This document shows, one piece after another, positions 9,950-18,295 of a stretch of DNA of 64,000 bases. The stretch spans positions 62,001 through 126,000 of the forward strand of contig NZ_JAVIWQ010000002.1 of the NCBI RefSeq assembly GCF_034313965.1, written 5' to 3'. The notes under the pieces were generated by a model. The model saw only the letters and a program-made list of their open reading frames with translations, did no database searches and was not told the origin of the DNA. Each line of letters begins with the position of its first letter. Position 1 is the first letter of the stretch. A program made the translations under genes and the position numbers. Source of the stretch: Herbaspirillum sp. RTI4. GTDB taxonomy: Bacteria > Pseudomonadota > Gammaproteobacteria > Burkholderiales > Burkholderiaceae_D.

Positions 9950-10933
9950 TTAAACCGCTCCGGTCCGCAAACGGATCGATCCCAATACCGCATCCCATAA
10001 CCCCAGCAGTTCTTCGTCTGGGAGGAGTGCCGCAGCGACTTCGTGACCAATATTAAGGCGGGCATACATGCGGGGTGCCATGATTGAATTCGGTTTGCCT
10101 CTGAAGTCCCACTTGAATGCATGGGAAATAAGTCCGCTTCCTGGTTCGTTTTTAAATGCTAATTCCTCGCCATTTAATCGCGCTACTTCGCGTGCAGACT
10201 GGCGTAGTAGCGTGACTTCAGGGAACCTGTCGACAATGGTGCTGCGTTCCAGCAAGGTCGGGCCGGTGTCTACTGCGTCGATAACCTGTGTGGAAAAACT
10301 TAAATTAATGTCATTAAAGCTAACCATGACAGCGGCATTTTCGAAATTAGCAGGATCGACTCCGCTAACAAAGGCATGGTCGAAACAGGCACCACGGTCA
10401 GTGATATACGGATCAAATGAACGCGGTTGAATCAGGTTTAATATTTTATTTACAGATGCGCGGACACCGCCGACCCGTGCTCTATCAACAGCACTAGTCA
10501 TGAAGAGATACCCGTTGAATTCCTCAGAATAACGGTATGCCTCAAATTGCAAAAAACCATCCCGATTGGTATCTTCTTCAAATAGAAGAATCCGACTTTG
10601 CGGTACGGTGCCTTCCTCAGCATTGAGCAACAACCGAGTAGCAGCATCCGATCCTTCTAATTCCTGTTCCCTCGCCGACAGCAAACCTAGATATTGCTCT
10701 TTTGTGGCAGGACGCCACGTGAAATCCGTTCCCTTGATGCGCTGCCCCCACGAGACCTCTGTGGCGGCTTCAGGAAGATCGACCAAGTAACGGCCGACGG
10801 CATAGGGTTTCAATGGATATTTCTGCATAGTTTTTTCTTTCGTGAGGCCTTTGACATGGGGATGACAGGCAGCCAGAGGCCATAAAGCGCCGATAGCGAT
10901 GGCTGCTAGTAGTTGGCGACGTCGCGACCTCAT
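9950..10933 (-). CDS. Tli4-like T6SS lipase immunity lipoprotein
   Basis: 327 residues. The start MRSRRRQLLAAIAIGALWPL is followed by the lipobox LAAC with Cys23, so the product should be a periplasm-facing lipoprotein. The body has two repeated-looking beta-rich halves (RYLVDLPEAATEVSWGQRIKG near residue 48, and FDHAFVSGVDPANFENAAVMVSF near 185). This layout is typical of the Tli4 family, which neutralises type VI lipase effectors in the periplasm. The start overlaps the lipase stop by 4 bp (ATGA), the tight coupling expected of an effector-immunity pair. The family assignment is by recognition of layout and partner; the pairing itself is strongly supported by context. Confidence 0.78.
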   Translation of the reverse strand: MRSRRRQLLAAIAIGALWPLAACHPHVKGLTKEKTMQKYPLKPYAVGRYLVDLPEAATEVSWGQRIKGTDFTWRPATKEQYLGLLSAREQELEGSDAATRLLLNAEEGTVPQSRILLFEEDTNRDGFLQFEAYRYSEEFNGYLFMTSAVDRARVGGVRASVNKILNLIQPRSFDPYITDRGACFDHAFVSGVDPANFENAAVMVSFNDINLSFSTQVIDAVDTGPTLLERSTIVDRFPEVTLLRQSAREVARLNGEELAFKNEPGSGLISHAFKWDFRGKPNSIMAPRMYARLNIGHEVAAALLPDEELLGLWDAVLGSIRLRTGAV

Positions 10934-12645
10934 GGATGGTCCTTCGTCATTTTGCAGATGCTGTAGGCAATGAAGCGCATCACCACGGCGTGACCCGTGT
11001 GGTAAGCGTTCTGATGGTCGATGCCGTTCACCGCCAACTGGGCGCGGACACAGGAAGGCGCGAAATACTGCGGCGCTGAACCAGAAAACGCCGGCACCGT
11101 GCCGTCGCCGGCTTCAACAGGTGGCGTCAGATATAAATACAATCGGTCGAGATTGCGTTTCGCACAAATTTCCCCTTTGGCATCGTCGCGCGTCTCATCG
11201 GCAATTCCGCGTTCCATGAGGTCGACGTTGATGCCGCGTCTGTTGGCGTCGAGGTGCGACACATATCCATTTGGGTCCCTCGCTGTATAGATGACTTTCC
11301 GCCATGTCACCGTGCCATAGGTCGGGTAGCGTTCAGCATCCTTGCCATAAAAGCTGTAGGTGTTTGGATGGTAGTGGTGTCCTAATTTGTCATGGAAGTT
11401 TTCTGCTTTCGTCAGCGCGGTATTAAAAGAACTCCATGCATTCTTGTTGTCATCCCCTCCAAATTTTTTCGCCGGGTCGAGCCACTCAGGATGAATCAAG
11501 CGCCACCATTTCTCTTTCTCACGATAAATGCTGGCATACGGATTGTCACCGATGGGTATGTGATGGTCCATTTCCTCTACCCGGGCCAGGGTCACCTTCA
11601 GCCATCTGGCCGGTTGGTAGACTTTGTTGGGCAGGAGCTGCAAGCCGCCGGGGGAATGCCCAAGTACGGCCGTGACTTCGCGACCATTGCTGCCGGCCAC
11701 CTTCTGGGCTCCCACTGTGTTCTTGATGCTGCCCAGACTAAACCAGTCGATCTGCCCCATCTCGAAGCCGGTGCGCATGCGCTTGTATGCCGCTGCTGCG
11801 CCTAGGGCCGGCATGACGCCATGCAGTACCCCCAATACGTCGTCGGCAGCGCCTCCCATCGCCGGATGCACGGCGGCACGCGCCACCAGCCCACCCATGG
11901 AGTGCGTGACCAGAATTACTTTTTTGCAGCCTCCCGAGCCGCCTAGTTTTTTTTGATACAGGGCTTTGATGCGGCGGATTTCACTGGCCAGATATTTGCC
12001 GGAGTCTTCATTCGACTGCAACCAGTTGTAGCCGACGGCGTGCACCGGAAACCAGTATTCGCCCATGTGCTCGATGTCGGCGCGATCCAGTTTCAGCGTG
12101 TCATGGTAAGGCAGCGGTATGCCGGCATCCATCAACTCCTGGAACAGCGCGCCGATGAGGACCTTGTCGGCGTAGGGGTCATAAAAGCAGGGCTGGTTCA
12201 GGACCGAATTGAGATACGTGATTACTTTCCCATAGCTACCCCAATAGACACTGCCCCAGCCACGAAACTCGGCGGCCTTTGCGGGGAAATTGGCGGGAAG
12301 AAATGAGTCCTTCTTTTTGTCCACGATGAATCGCTTGTCAACTCGGGTATTTCCCGGATTCAGAAGTAGCTGTCGCGAGGCGGCATCTAATGCCGCCTCG
12401 TCATAGGCAGCAAAATCGGGACGCCAGGCAAAGTCCCCCGATTTTTTATCCAGAAGATCAATGCCGTTAAGTAACTTCAGATTCGACCCCATGACCCCCG
12501 GCACAAAAATCACCGGAATCGCCTGACTCGACGGCGCTAATACCAGCGCCTTTTTTTTGATTTCTGTGGGGGTTAACGGGGTGCTCCAGAAGGGAAAGCC
12601 TTCGTCGTCATAGGAGGTGGGAACTACATGAAAGGCGTCGTTCAT
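10930..12645 (-). CDS. Alpha/beta-hydrolase lipase, probable T6SS phospholipase effector
   Basis: 571 residues with a GAGGAG ribosome site before the ATG. The fold is LCAT/PGAP1-like. An oxyanion region (PVIFVPGVMGSNLKLL) lies near residues 44-59, the nucleophile Ser249 sits in VTHSMGGLVARA, a probable acid is Asp514 in AGDGTVPAFSG, and a probable base is His544 in GIDHQNAYHTGH. There is no signal peptide, which fits delivery by a T6SS rather than by Sec. It would hydrolyse membrane phospholipids of a target cell. The overlapping Tli4-like gene protects the producer. No VgrG, PAAR or adaptor gene is adjacent, so this is an orphan effector. A housekeeping esterase is the alternative but would not explain the partner. 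Confidence 0.78.
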   Translation of the reverse strand: MNDAFHVVPTSYDDEGFPFWSTPLTPTEIKKKALVLAPSSQAIPVIFVPGVMGSNLKLLNGIDLLDKKSGDFAWRPDFAAYDEAALDAASRQLLLNPGNTRVDKRFIVDKKKDSFLPANFPAKAAEFRGWGSVYWGSYGKVITYLNSVLNQPCFYDPYADKVLIGALFQELMDAGIPLPYHDTLKLDRADIEHMGEYWFPVHAVGYNWLQSNEDSGKYLASEIRRIKALYQKKLGGSGGCKKVILVTHSMGGLVARAAVHPAMGGAADDVLGVLHGVMPALGAAAAYKRMRTGFEMGQIDWFSLGSIKNTVGAQKVAGSNGREVTAVLGHSPGGLQLLPNKVYQPARWLKVTLARVEEMDHHIPIGDNPYASIYREKEKWWRLIHPEWLDPAKKFGGDDNKNAWSSFNTALTKAENFHDKLGHHYHPNTYSFYGKDAERYPTYGTVTWRKVIYTARDPNGYVSHLDANRRGINVDLMERGIADETRDDAKGEICAKRNLDRLYLYLTPPVEAGDGTVPAFSGSAPQYFAPSCVRAQLAVNGIDHQNAYHTGHAVVMRFIAYSICKMTKDHP

Positions 12646-13007
12646 CGCTGCTCCTCAGGGGGATATGAGGGAGCGAATTTTTACATGAGCGATGTGACTC
12701 TGGGCGAGATCAGGGAAGATAAAAGGAGTATCTCGGACGAGTCAACGCAGCAGACGCTAAAGAGGTGTTTTGTGATGCCTGAAAATGAATATGAGAGGGA
12801 GAAATAAGGTAACCGCTGCTGGTGCCGCATACCAAGAAAATTTTCGCAATCTTTTCCCAACCCGCTAGACACGACGCGCACGGCTCATTTCTGTTTAAGT
12901 AATATCTGGCCCATCTGGCGTGAGGTAAAAGATCAGGGTAAGCGGCGCAGTCCTCCTTGACTACGGTGAGAATCACAGTCCCGTGATATCCCTGCGCAGA
13001 AACTTAA
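12646..13007. other. Intergenic region with a degenerate copy of the window-end repeat
   Basis: 362 bp with no supported gene. The segment from about 12932 to 13005 (GATCAGGGTAAGCGGCGCAG, then TACGGTGAGAATCACAG and CCCTGCGCAGAAACTT) is a diverged relative of the 132-135 bp unit tandemly repeated at 63666-64000. The left part is AT-richer and probably contains the promoter of the lipase gene. Short minus-strand frames here resemble translated repeat and are not genes. Confidence 0.65.
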
Positions 13008-13688
13008 TCAGAGCTTCGCCGGAGGCAATGCATCAGGGGCATGCACGGCAGATACGTCCTGCTCCACCGCCGCTTTTTTCTGCGCCGACATCGCGCGGAT
13101 AAATCCTTCGCGTAGCCGCATCCGTTGCCAGTACGCCGCCACAGCAGGAGTAAAGCGCGCATCAAGGCCAAGATGCTGCGCCAGCAACAAGGCATAAGAC
13201 ACCGACACATCGGCCGCAGTAAACCGGTCGGCGCACAAAAATTCCTGTGCTTCGAGCAAAGGTTCCAGCGAACGCAGGCGCGACAAAAACCATTTCGAAT
13301 AATCTTCCGCCACTTGCGGAGAGCGCCGCGCTTCCGGCTCAAACCGGCCGTAACGCAAGACCAGCGTTTGCGGAAAAGTCAGCGTCGCTTCCCCGAAATG
13401 CAGAAAATTCAGATACGCGCCAAATGCGGGTTCATCCACCGCAACATCAAGACTGGTGCTCCCTGCCTTGGCTGCCAGATACTGGCACATGGCAGCCGAC
13501 TCCGTCATGCGCGTGTCGCCATCCACCAGCAGCGGCACCGTGCCCAAGGGATTGAGCGCTAAATAATCGCGCTCCATGATGCGCGGTGGAAAAGGCAGCA
13601 TCTTCAATGCATACGGCGTACTCAATTCTTCCAGCATCCACAAGGGACGAAATGAGCGCGCACTGAGGCAATGGTAAAGCGTGATCAT
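13008..13688 (-). CDS. Glutathione S-transferase family protein
   Basis: 226 residues. An N-terminal thioredoxin-like domain (MITLYHCLSARSFRPLWMLE) carries the glutathione-contact Pro (GTVPLLVD) and Glu/Ser (TESAAMCQYLA) motifs. An all-helical C-terminal domain follows, with the N-capping box FTAADVSVSYALLLA. The gene overlaps the stop of the biotin-dependent carboxylase gene by 4 bp, so it belongs to that operon. GSTs in catabolic operons often help process CoA-pathway or reactive intermediates, but the substrate is not readable here. Confidence 0.88.
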   Translation of the reverse strand: MITLYHCLSARSFRPLWMLEELSTPYALKMLPFPPRIMERDYLALNPLGTVPLLVDGDTRMTESAAMCQYLAAKAGSTSLDVAVDEPAFGAYLNFLHFGEATLTFPQTLVLRYGRFEPEARRSPQVAEDYSKWFLSRLRSLEPLLEAQEFLCADRFTAADVSVSYALLLAQHLGLDARFTPAVAAYWQRMRLREGFIRAMSAQKKAAVEQDVSAVHAPDALPPAKL

Positions 13689-15703
13689 GCGGCGGCTGCC
13701 GTTACTTCTGTTTCGAATTCCACCAGCTCAATACCATCAGTGACCTGCTCACCGGCCGCGCAACAAAAGGCCTTCACCACACCACGCGCAGGTGCCGTAA
13801 TCGTGTGCTCCATTTTCATCGCTTCCATCACCAGCAAAGGTGTGCCTTCTTCCACCACACTACCGACGGCCACAAGCAAGGCGACAATCTTGCCCGGCAT
13901 CGGTGAACGCAATCCACCGGCATGTTCGACTGCTCTACCACCTGTATCGAGCAAAGGCAGACACTGCAAGGCATACGAATGTCCCGCCAGAAAAACATGC
14001 CGCCGCTGTCCAGTGGCAACGACGCAAGCCTTCATGCTGCGATCGCCCAACTGCACTGCCAATTGCCCGTCGGCTTGCAAGCGAGCACTTGCCAACACTT
14101 GCTGTTCGCCTATCGCTAATTTCCAGCCGCCTGTGACCACCGTCGCGCCCACACGGTGTTGCGTTTCACCGTAAGCAAAATTAAAAAATCGCTGACTACT
14201 ACCGTTGAGTCGCCAGCCGTCCAGCACCCGCCAAGGCGAGCCGCGTTCTGCGTTAACCAGTGTCGAAGCAAGTGCAAGGGCATTGGATTCACGCAACAAT
14301 TCAGCTAATGCCGCCACCAGCGCCACCGTTTCCGGTAAGGCAGCAGCGGACAGAAACAAACTAGCGTGTTCGCGCTCGATCAGTCCCGTATCCAGATCAG
14401 CACCGGCGAACGAATCGCAACTCACAAGGCGGCCAAGAAATTCAATATTGTTTGCCACGCCGACGATGCGATATTCCGACAAAGCCTGACGCATGCGCGC
14501 CAACGCGCTGTCGCGGTCATGGTCCCAGACAATCAGCTTGGCGATCATCGGGTCGTAAAACGGAGTGATATCGTCACCCTGCTCCACACCGGTATCGATG
14601 CGCACATGCTCGGATGCCTGCGGTGGCGACAGATGATGCAAATGGCCAATCGACGGCAAAAATCCTTTGTCGGGATCTTCGGCATAAATGCGCGCCTCGA
14701 TGGCGTGTCCGCTAATGCGTAATTGCTCTTGCGCCAGCGGCAGCGGCTCGCCGGAAGCGACGCGCAATTGCCACTCGACCAGATCCAGTCCCGTGATCAT
14801 TTCCGTCACCGGATGCTCCACCTGCAAACGGGTATTCATTTCCATGAAATAAAAACTGCCGTCCTGATTGGCGATAAATTCCACCGTACCGGCACCGACA
14901 TAGCCAACCGCACGCGCCGCATCAACCGCGGCTTTGCCCATCGCAGCGCGACGTTCCGGCTGCATGCCCGGCGCAGGCGCTTCTTCCACTACTTTCTGAT
15001 GCCGACGCTGCACCGAACAGTCGCGCTCGAACAGGTAAACATAATTGCCCAGCGTATCGCCGAACACCTGGATTTCGATGTGGCGCGGCTTGAGTACATA
15101 TTTTTCAACCAGCACATGATCGTTGCCGAAAGCATTGATCGCTTCGCGCTGGCAAGAGATCAGCGCCGCTTCAAAATCAGCGGCCGCATCAACCCGACGC
15201 ATACCTTTACCGCCGCCACCTGCGCTGGCCTTGATCAATACCGGATAGCCAATGCGCCCTGCCTGTTCGGCGAGAAAAGCCGGCTCCTGCCGATCGCCGT
15301 GATAACCGGGCGTCAGCGGCACACCGGTTTTTTCCATCAAAGCCTTAGCAGCAGATTTGGAACCCATAGCGCGAATTGCCTCTGCTGGCGGCCCGATAAA
15401 CACCACACCCGCTTGTGCGCAGGCATCGGCAAATGCTGCGTTCTCCGACAAAAAACCATAGCCCGGATGCACTGCTTGCGCACCAGTGGCAATGGCCGCT
15501 TGCAAAATCCGTTCGGCCACCAGATAGGATTCCCGCGCTTCCGCACCGCCGATCAGCACCGCTTCATCGGCCAGTCGGACATGACGCGCATTGGCGTCCG
15601 CTGCGGAATACACGGCAACAGTCGCAATACCCATGCGGCGTGCGGTTTTGATGATGCGGCAGGCGATTTCTCCGCGATTGGCGATCAGTATTTTTTGAAA
15701 CAT
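13685..15703 (-). CDS. liuD: Biotin-dependent acyl-CoA carboxylase alpha subunit (probable methylcrotonyl-CoA carboxylase)
   Basis: 672 residues. Domains in order are the biotin carboxylase N-domain (FQKILIANRGEIACRII), the ATP-grasp with the glycine-rich loop (KASAGGGGKGMRRV, about residue 160), the active-site region MEMNTRLQVEHPVTE, the C-domain, and the C-terminal biotinyl domain with the biotin-accepting Lys in VMEAMKMEHTI. It carboxylates biotin with ATP and bicarbonate for transfer to an acyl-CoA. A methylglutaconyl-CoA hydratase-like gene directly upstream points to leucine breakdown (LiuD/MccA). The carboxyltransferase partner (LiuB) is not in the window. An AAAGG ribosome site precedes the ATG. 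Confidence 0.9.
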   Translation of the reverse strand: MFQKILIANRGEIACRIIKTARRMGIATVAVYSAADANARHVRLADEAVLIGGAEARESYLVAERILQAAIATGAQAVHPGYGFLSENAAFADACAQAGVVFIGPPAEAIRAMGSKSAAKALMEKTGVPLTPGYHGDRQEPAFLAEQAGRIGYPVLIKASAGGGGKGMRRVDAAADFEAALISCQREAINAFGNDHVLVEKYVLKPRHIEIQVFGDTLGNYVYLFERDCSVQRRHQKVVEEAPAPGMQPERRAAMGKAAVDAARAVGYVGAGTVEFIANQDGSFYFMEMNTRLQVEHPVTEMITGLDLVEWQLRVASGEPLPLAQEQLRISGHAIEARIYAEDPDKGFLPSIGHLHHLSPPQASEHVRIDTGVEQGDDITPFYDPMIAKLIVWDHDRDSALARMRQALSEYRIVGVANNIEFLGRLVSCDSFAGADLDTGLIEREHASLFLSAAALPETVALVAALAELLRESNALALASTLVNAERGSPWRVLDGWRLNGSSQRFFNFAYGETQHRVGATVVTGGWKLAIGEQQVLASARLQADGQLAVQLGDRSMKACVVATGQRRHVFLAGHSYALQCLPLLDTGGRAVEHAGGLRSPMPGKIVALLVAVGSVVEEGTPLLVMEAMKMEHTITAPARGVVKAFCCAAGEQVTDGIELVEFETEVTAAAA

Positions 15704-15723
15704 GGTGGCCTTTCAATTTTCTG

Positions 15724-15766
15724 TTGGTACTTAGTTGGTACTTAGTTGGTACTTAGTTGGTATTTG
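15724..15766. repeat. 11 bp tandem repeat in the leader of the carboxylase gene
   Basis: Three perfect copies of TTGGTACTTAG (15724-15756) and one imperfect fourth copy lie between the hydratase stop and the carboxylase ribosome site. A unit of 11 bp is close to one DNA turn, so the copies face the same side of the helix. It could be a slippage product, a length-variable leader or stacked protein sites. Confidence 0.9.
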
Positions 15767-15783
15767 TATAGTCCGTGCAAATT

Positions 15784-16578
15784 TTATGAGGCATTCCAGC
15801 GCGGCTTGCGTTTATCGAGAAAAGCCGACAAGCCTTCCGCCGCTTCCGGCAAGGAACGCAGACGAGCGATTCTTTGCGCGGTATCGTCGATCAGTTCAGC
15901 GCTAACCGGCGCATTGGCCACGCGACGAATAAGCGCAGTAGAAGCCGCCTGCGCCTTCGGGCCACCGCTGAGCAAGGCATCGATAATCACCTCGACCTGT
16001 GCGTCGAGCTGCTCTGGCTCTGCCACTTCATGCGCCAGTCCGATCTCACGCGCACGCGCTGCGGAAATCCGTTCGGCCGTTTGGAAATAGCGGTACGACT
16101 GGCGTTCGCCGATGGCGCGCACCACATACGGGCTAATGACGGCCGGAATCAAGCCCAGTCTGACTTCCGAAGTGGCAAACGATGCCTGCGTCGAGGCGAT
16201 GCAAATATCGCAAGCCGAGGCCAATCCCATGCCGCCGCCGATTGCAGCACCGTGAACTCTGGCCACCGTCGGCGTGGCGCATTCCGACAGCACTCTGAAC
16301 AGTTCCGCCAATCGACGCGCATCGGCCACATTGTCTTCTTCGGCAGCCGCACCCTGACGTTTCATGGCGTTCAGATCGGCACCCGCCGAAAAGCTTTTTC
16401 CGCGCCCGGCCAATACGATCACGCGCACTGATGCATCTGCGTCGAGCGATCTCAGAGCCTGCGTCAGTTCAGCGATCAGCGTTTCGTCAAAAGCATTGTG
16501 CAGCGCCGGGCGGTCCATCCATACCCAGGCGGCGGCGCCGTCTTGCCGGGGTTCAATTTCAAGAGTGGTGTAATTCAT
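15784..16578 (-). CDS. liuC: Enoyl-CoA hydratase/isomerase (probable methylglutaconyl-CoA hydratase)
   Basis: 264 residues of the crotonase fold. Visible motifs are the CoA-binding and oxyanion segments GRGKSFSAGADLNAMKR and VHGAAIGGGMGLASACDICIA, the SEVRLGLIPAVISPYV region, and a C-terminal RKPRW. It hydrates an enoyl-CoA. Next to a biotin-containing carboxylase subunit, the likely reaction is 3-methylglutaconyl-CoA to HMG-CoA in leucine degradation. It is the first gene of a three-gene unit (hydratase, carboxylase, GST). There is no good Shine-Dalgarno before the ATG. LiuA, LiuB and LiuE are absent, so specificity is inferred. Confidence 0.87.
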   Translation of the reverse strand: MNYTTLEIEPRQDGAAAWVWMDRPALHNAFDETLIAELTQALRSLDADASVRVIVLAGRGKSFSAGADLNAMKRQGAAAEEDNVADARRLAELFRVLSECATPTVARVHGAAIGGGMGLASACDICIASTQASFATSEVRLGLIPAVISPYVVRAIGERQSYRYFQTAERISAARAREIGLAHEVAEPEQLDAQVEVIIDALLSGGPKAQAASTALIRRVANAPVSAELIDDTAQRIARLRSLPEAAEGLSAFLDKRKPRWNAS

Positions 16579-16710
16579 GGCAAAAAAAGAAAAGTGGAAA
16601 AAGTCTTACTGTGAAAAATTGAGTAGTGATGATCGGGATCCGCAAATACCTACTCCCGGAGAAGCCGCTTGCGCGCCCTCCCTGAACAGATTAATGCTGC
16701 GCCTCCGGCA

Positions 16711-16733
16711 AAACAAACGCCCTGCCGGAGGGC
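16711..16733 (-). terminator. Terminator after the ABC-type binding protein gene
   Basis: GCCCT (16719-16723) pairs with AGGGC (16729-16733) over a 5 bp loop. On the minus strand it is followed by a T-rich stretch (GTTTGTTTT). It lies just beyond the stop at 16745. Confidence 0.7.
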
Positions 16734-16744
16734 ATTTAAGCAAT

Positions 16745-17959
16745 TTATTTCCACATCGTGCAGGCCGATTCGGCCTTGGTTGTGAACGCCTGATCCGCCG
16801 GAATTTTGGCCACGATTTTCACGTAATCCCAGGGATACTTGGATTCCGCCGGCGTCTTTACCTGCATCAGATACATGTCATACATGACACGGCCATCATC
16901 ACGGATGTAGCCGTTTTTCAGGTACATGTCGTTGATTTTGGTTTTCTTCATTTGCGGGATGACACGATCAGCATCATCACTGCCGACTGCCTTGACTGCA
17001 TTGAGATACTGCATGGTGGCGGAATAACCCGCCGCCTGATTGCCGGTAGGCATTTTTTTCATCACATCAAAATAGCGACGCGACCATGCGCGCGACGCCG
17101 CATCCTGATCCCAATACCAGTTGTCGCTGAGATACATGCCTTGCGTCAGATTCAATCCCAGCGAGTGGATGTCGGTAACAAACATCACCAGTCCCGCCAG
17201 TTTCATGGTCTTAGTCAGGCCAAATTCATTGGCCGCCTTGATCGCGTTGATGGTGTCCGCAGTTGCATTGGCAAGACCGAGAATTTGCGCTTTGGAAGCC
17301 TGTGCCTGCGTGACGAAGGAAGAGAAATCCGATGCGCCCAGCGGGTGTTTTACCGATCCCAGAACAGTGCCGCCAGCTGCCTTGATGACCTTGCTGGTGT
17401 CTTGTTCCAGCGACTGTCCGAAAGCATAGTCGGCCGTCAGAAAATACCAGGATTTTCCGCCTTGCTTGACCACTGCCGAGCCGGTCGATTTGGCCATCGC
17501 TACCGTGTCGTAACCGTAATGCATCGTATAAGGATTGCAGTCCTCATTAGTCAGACGCGCACTGCCGGTCGCGATGACGATGAACAGTTTTTTCTTTTCC
17601 TGCGCGACTTTGGCAATTGCGAGATCGGCGGCAGAACTGGCACCCGACATCAGAATATCGACCCCTTCGCGGTCTACCCACTCACGTGCTTTACTGGCAG
17701 CAACATCGGCCTTGTTGAAATGATCGCCAAAAACCAGTTCGATTTTTTTCCCGTTGAGCGTGCCGCCGAAATCAGCAATCGCCATCTTGATGGCTTCTAC
17801 ATGGCCTTTGCCGGAAATGTCGGAAAACACGCCGGACATGTCGGTAATCAAACCAATCTTGACCACACCGTCTGAAATCTGGGCGGAGGCCGGTGCGGCG
17901 AATGCCAAAACACCTAGGGTGATGAGTGCGCCGGTCAATTTTTTCAAGTGCAATGTCAT
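16745..17959 (-). CDS. ABC transporter substrate-binding protein, branched-chain amino acid type
   Basis: 404 residues from the ATG at 17959, which has GGAGA upstream and starts the signal peptide MTLHLKKLTGALITLGVLAF, cut after ASA. The mature protein has the LivJ-type periplasmic fold: VKIGLITDMSGVFSDISGKGH, VFGDHFNKADVAASKAREWVD and VDILMSGASSAADLAIAKVA. These proteins capture amino acids, amides or aromatic/aliphatic acids for a Liv-type permease. No permease or ATPase gene is next to it, so it is an orphan receptor. A TetR gene reads divergently and may control it. It is separated from the catabolic operon by a terminator. Confidence 0.92.
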   Translation of the reverse strand: MTLHLKKLTGALITLGVLAFAAPASAQISDGVVKIGLITDMSGVFSDISGKGHVEAIKMAIADFGGTLNGKKIELVFGDHFNKADVAASKAREWVDREGVDILMSGASSAADLAIAKVAQEKKKLFIVIATGSARLTNEDCNPYTMHYGYDTVAMAKSTGSAVVKQGGKSWYFLTADYAFGQSLEQDTSKVIKAAGGTVLGSVKHPLGASDFSSFVTQAQASKAQILGLANATADTINAIKAANEFGLTKTMKLAGLVMFVTDIHSLGLNLTQGMYLSDNWYWDQDAASRAWSRRYFDVMKKMPTGNQAAGYSATMQYLNAVKAVGSDDADRVIPQMKKTKINDMYLKNGYIRDDGRVMYDMYLMQVKTPAESKYPWDYVKIVAKIPADQAFTTKAESACTMWK

Positions 17960-18295
17960 TGTTGTCGTCTCCGTTATAGAGCTCCTGACGAAGTGTGCGG
18001 AACGACGCAAGCCCAGAACAAGAAACGCATTCGCACATGCATGCGGTGAGCCTGTCGGTCTGACATTGCAACGCGCAGTAACTTCGTCGAAGGCTCCTTA
18101 TTATTGAATAATTCAAAAGCAGGCTGCTGCATTCTGACAATTCCCACTTCTTCATGTGAGCGCATGAAACTGATCGTTGAAACGACGTCTCATTTATTTA
18201 AGCAAGGCTCAACTTATAAGGAAGTTATTTTTATTATGCTTCAAATAGGTGCTAGGATTCGACTATATTTTTAAGTAACACTCAAATTTGCAAAA
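17960..18295. promoter_or_regulatory. Divergent promoter region with a candidate TetR operator pair
   Basis: 336 bp between the divergent binding-protein and TetR genes. Two related segments, TTTAAGCAAGGCTCAACTT (18197-18215) and TTTAAGTAACACTCAAAT (18270-18287), match at most positions, and the second ends 8 bp before the TetR start. Their placement fits binding by the TetR protein, giving autoregulation and control of the divergent gene. This is inference from repetition and position. Confidence 0.4.
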
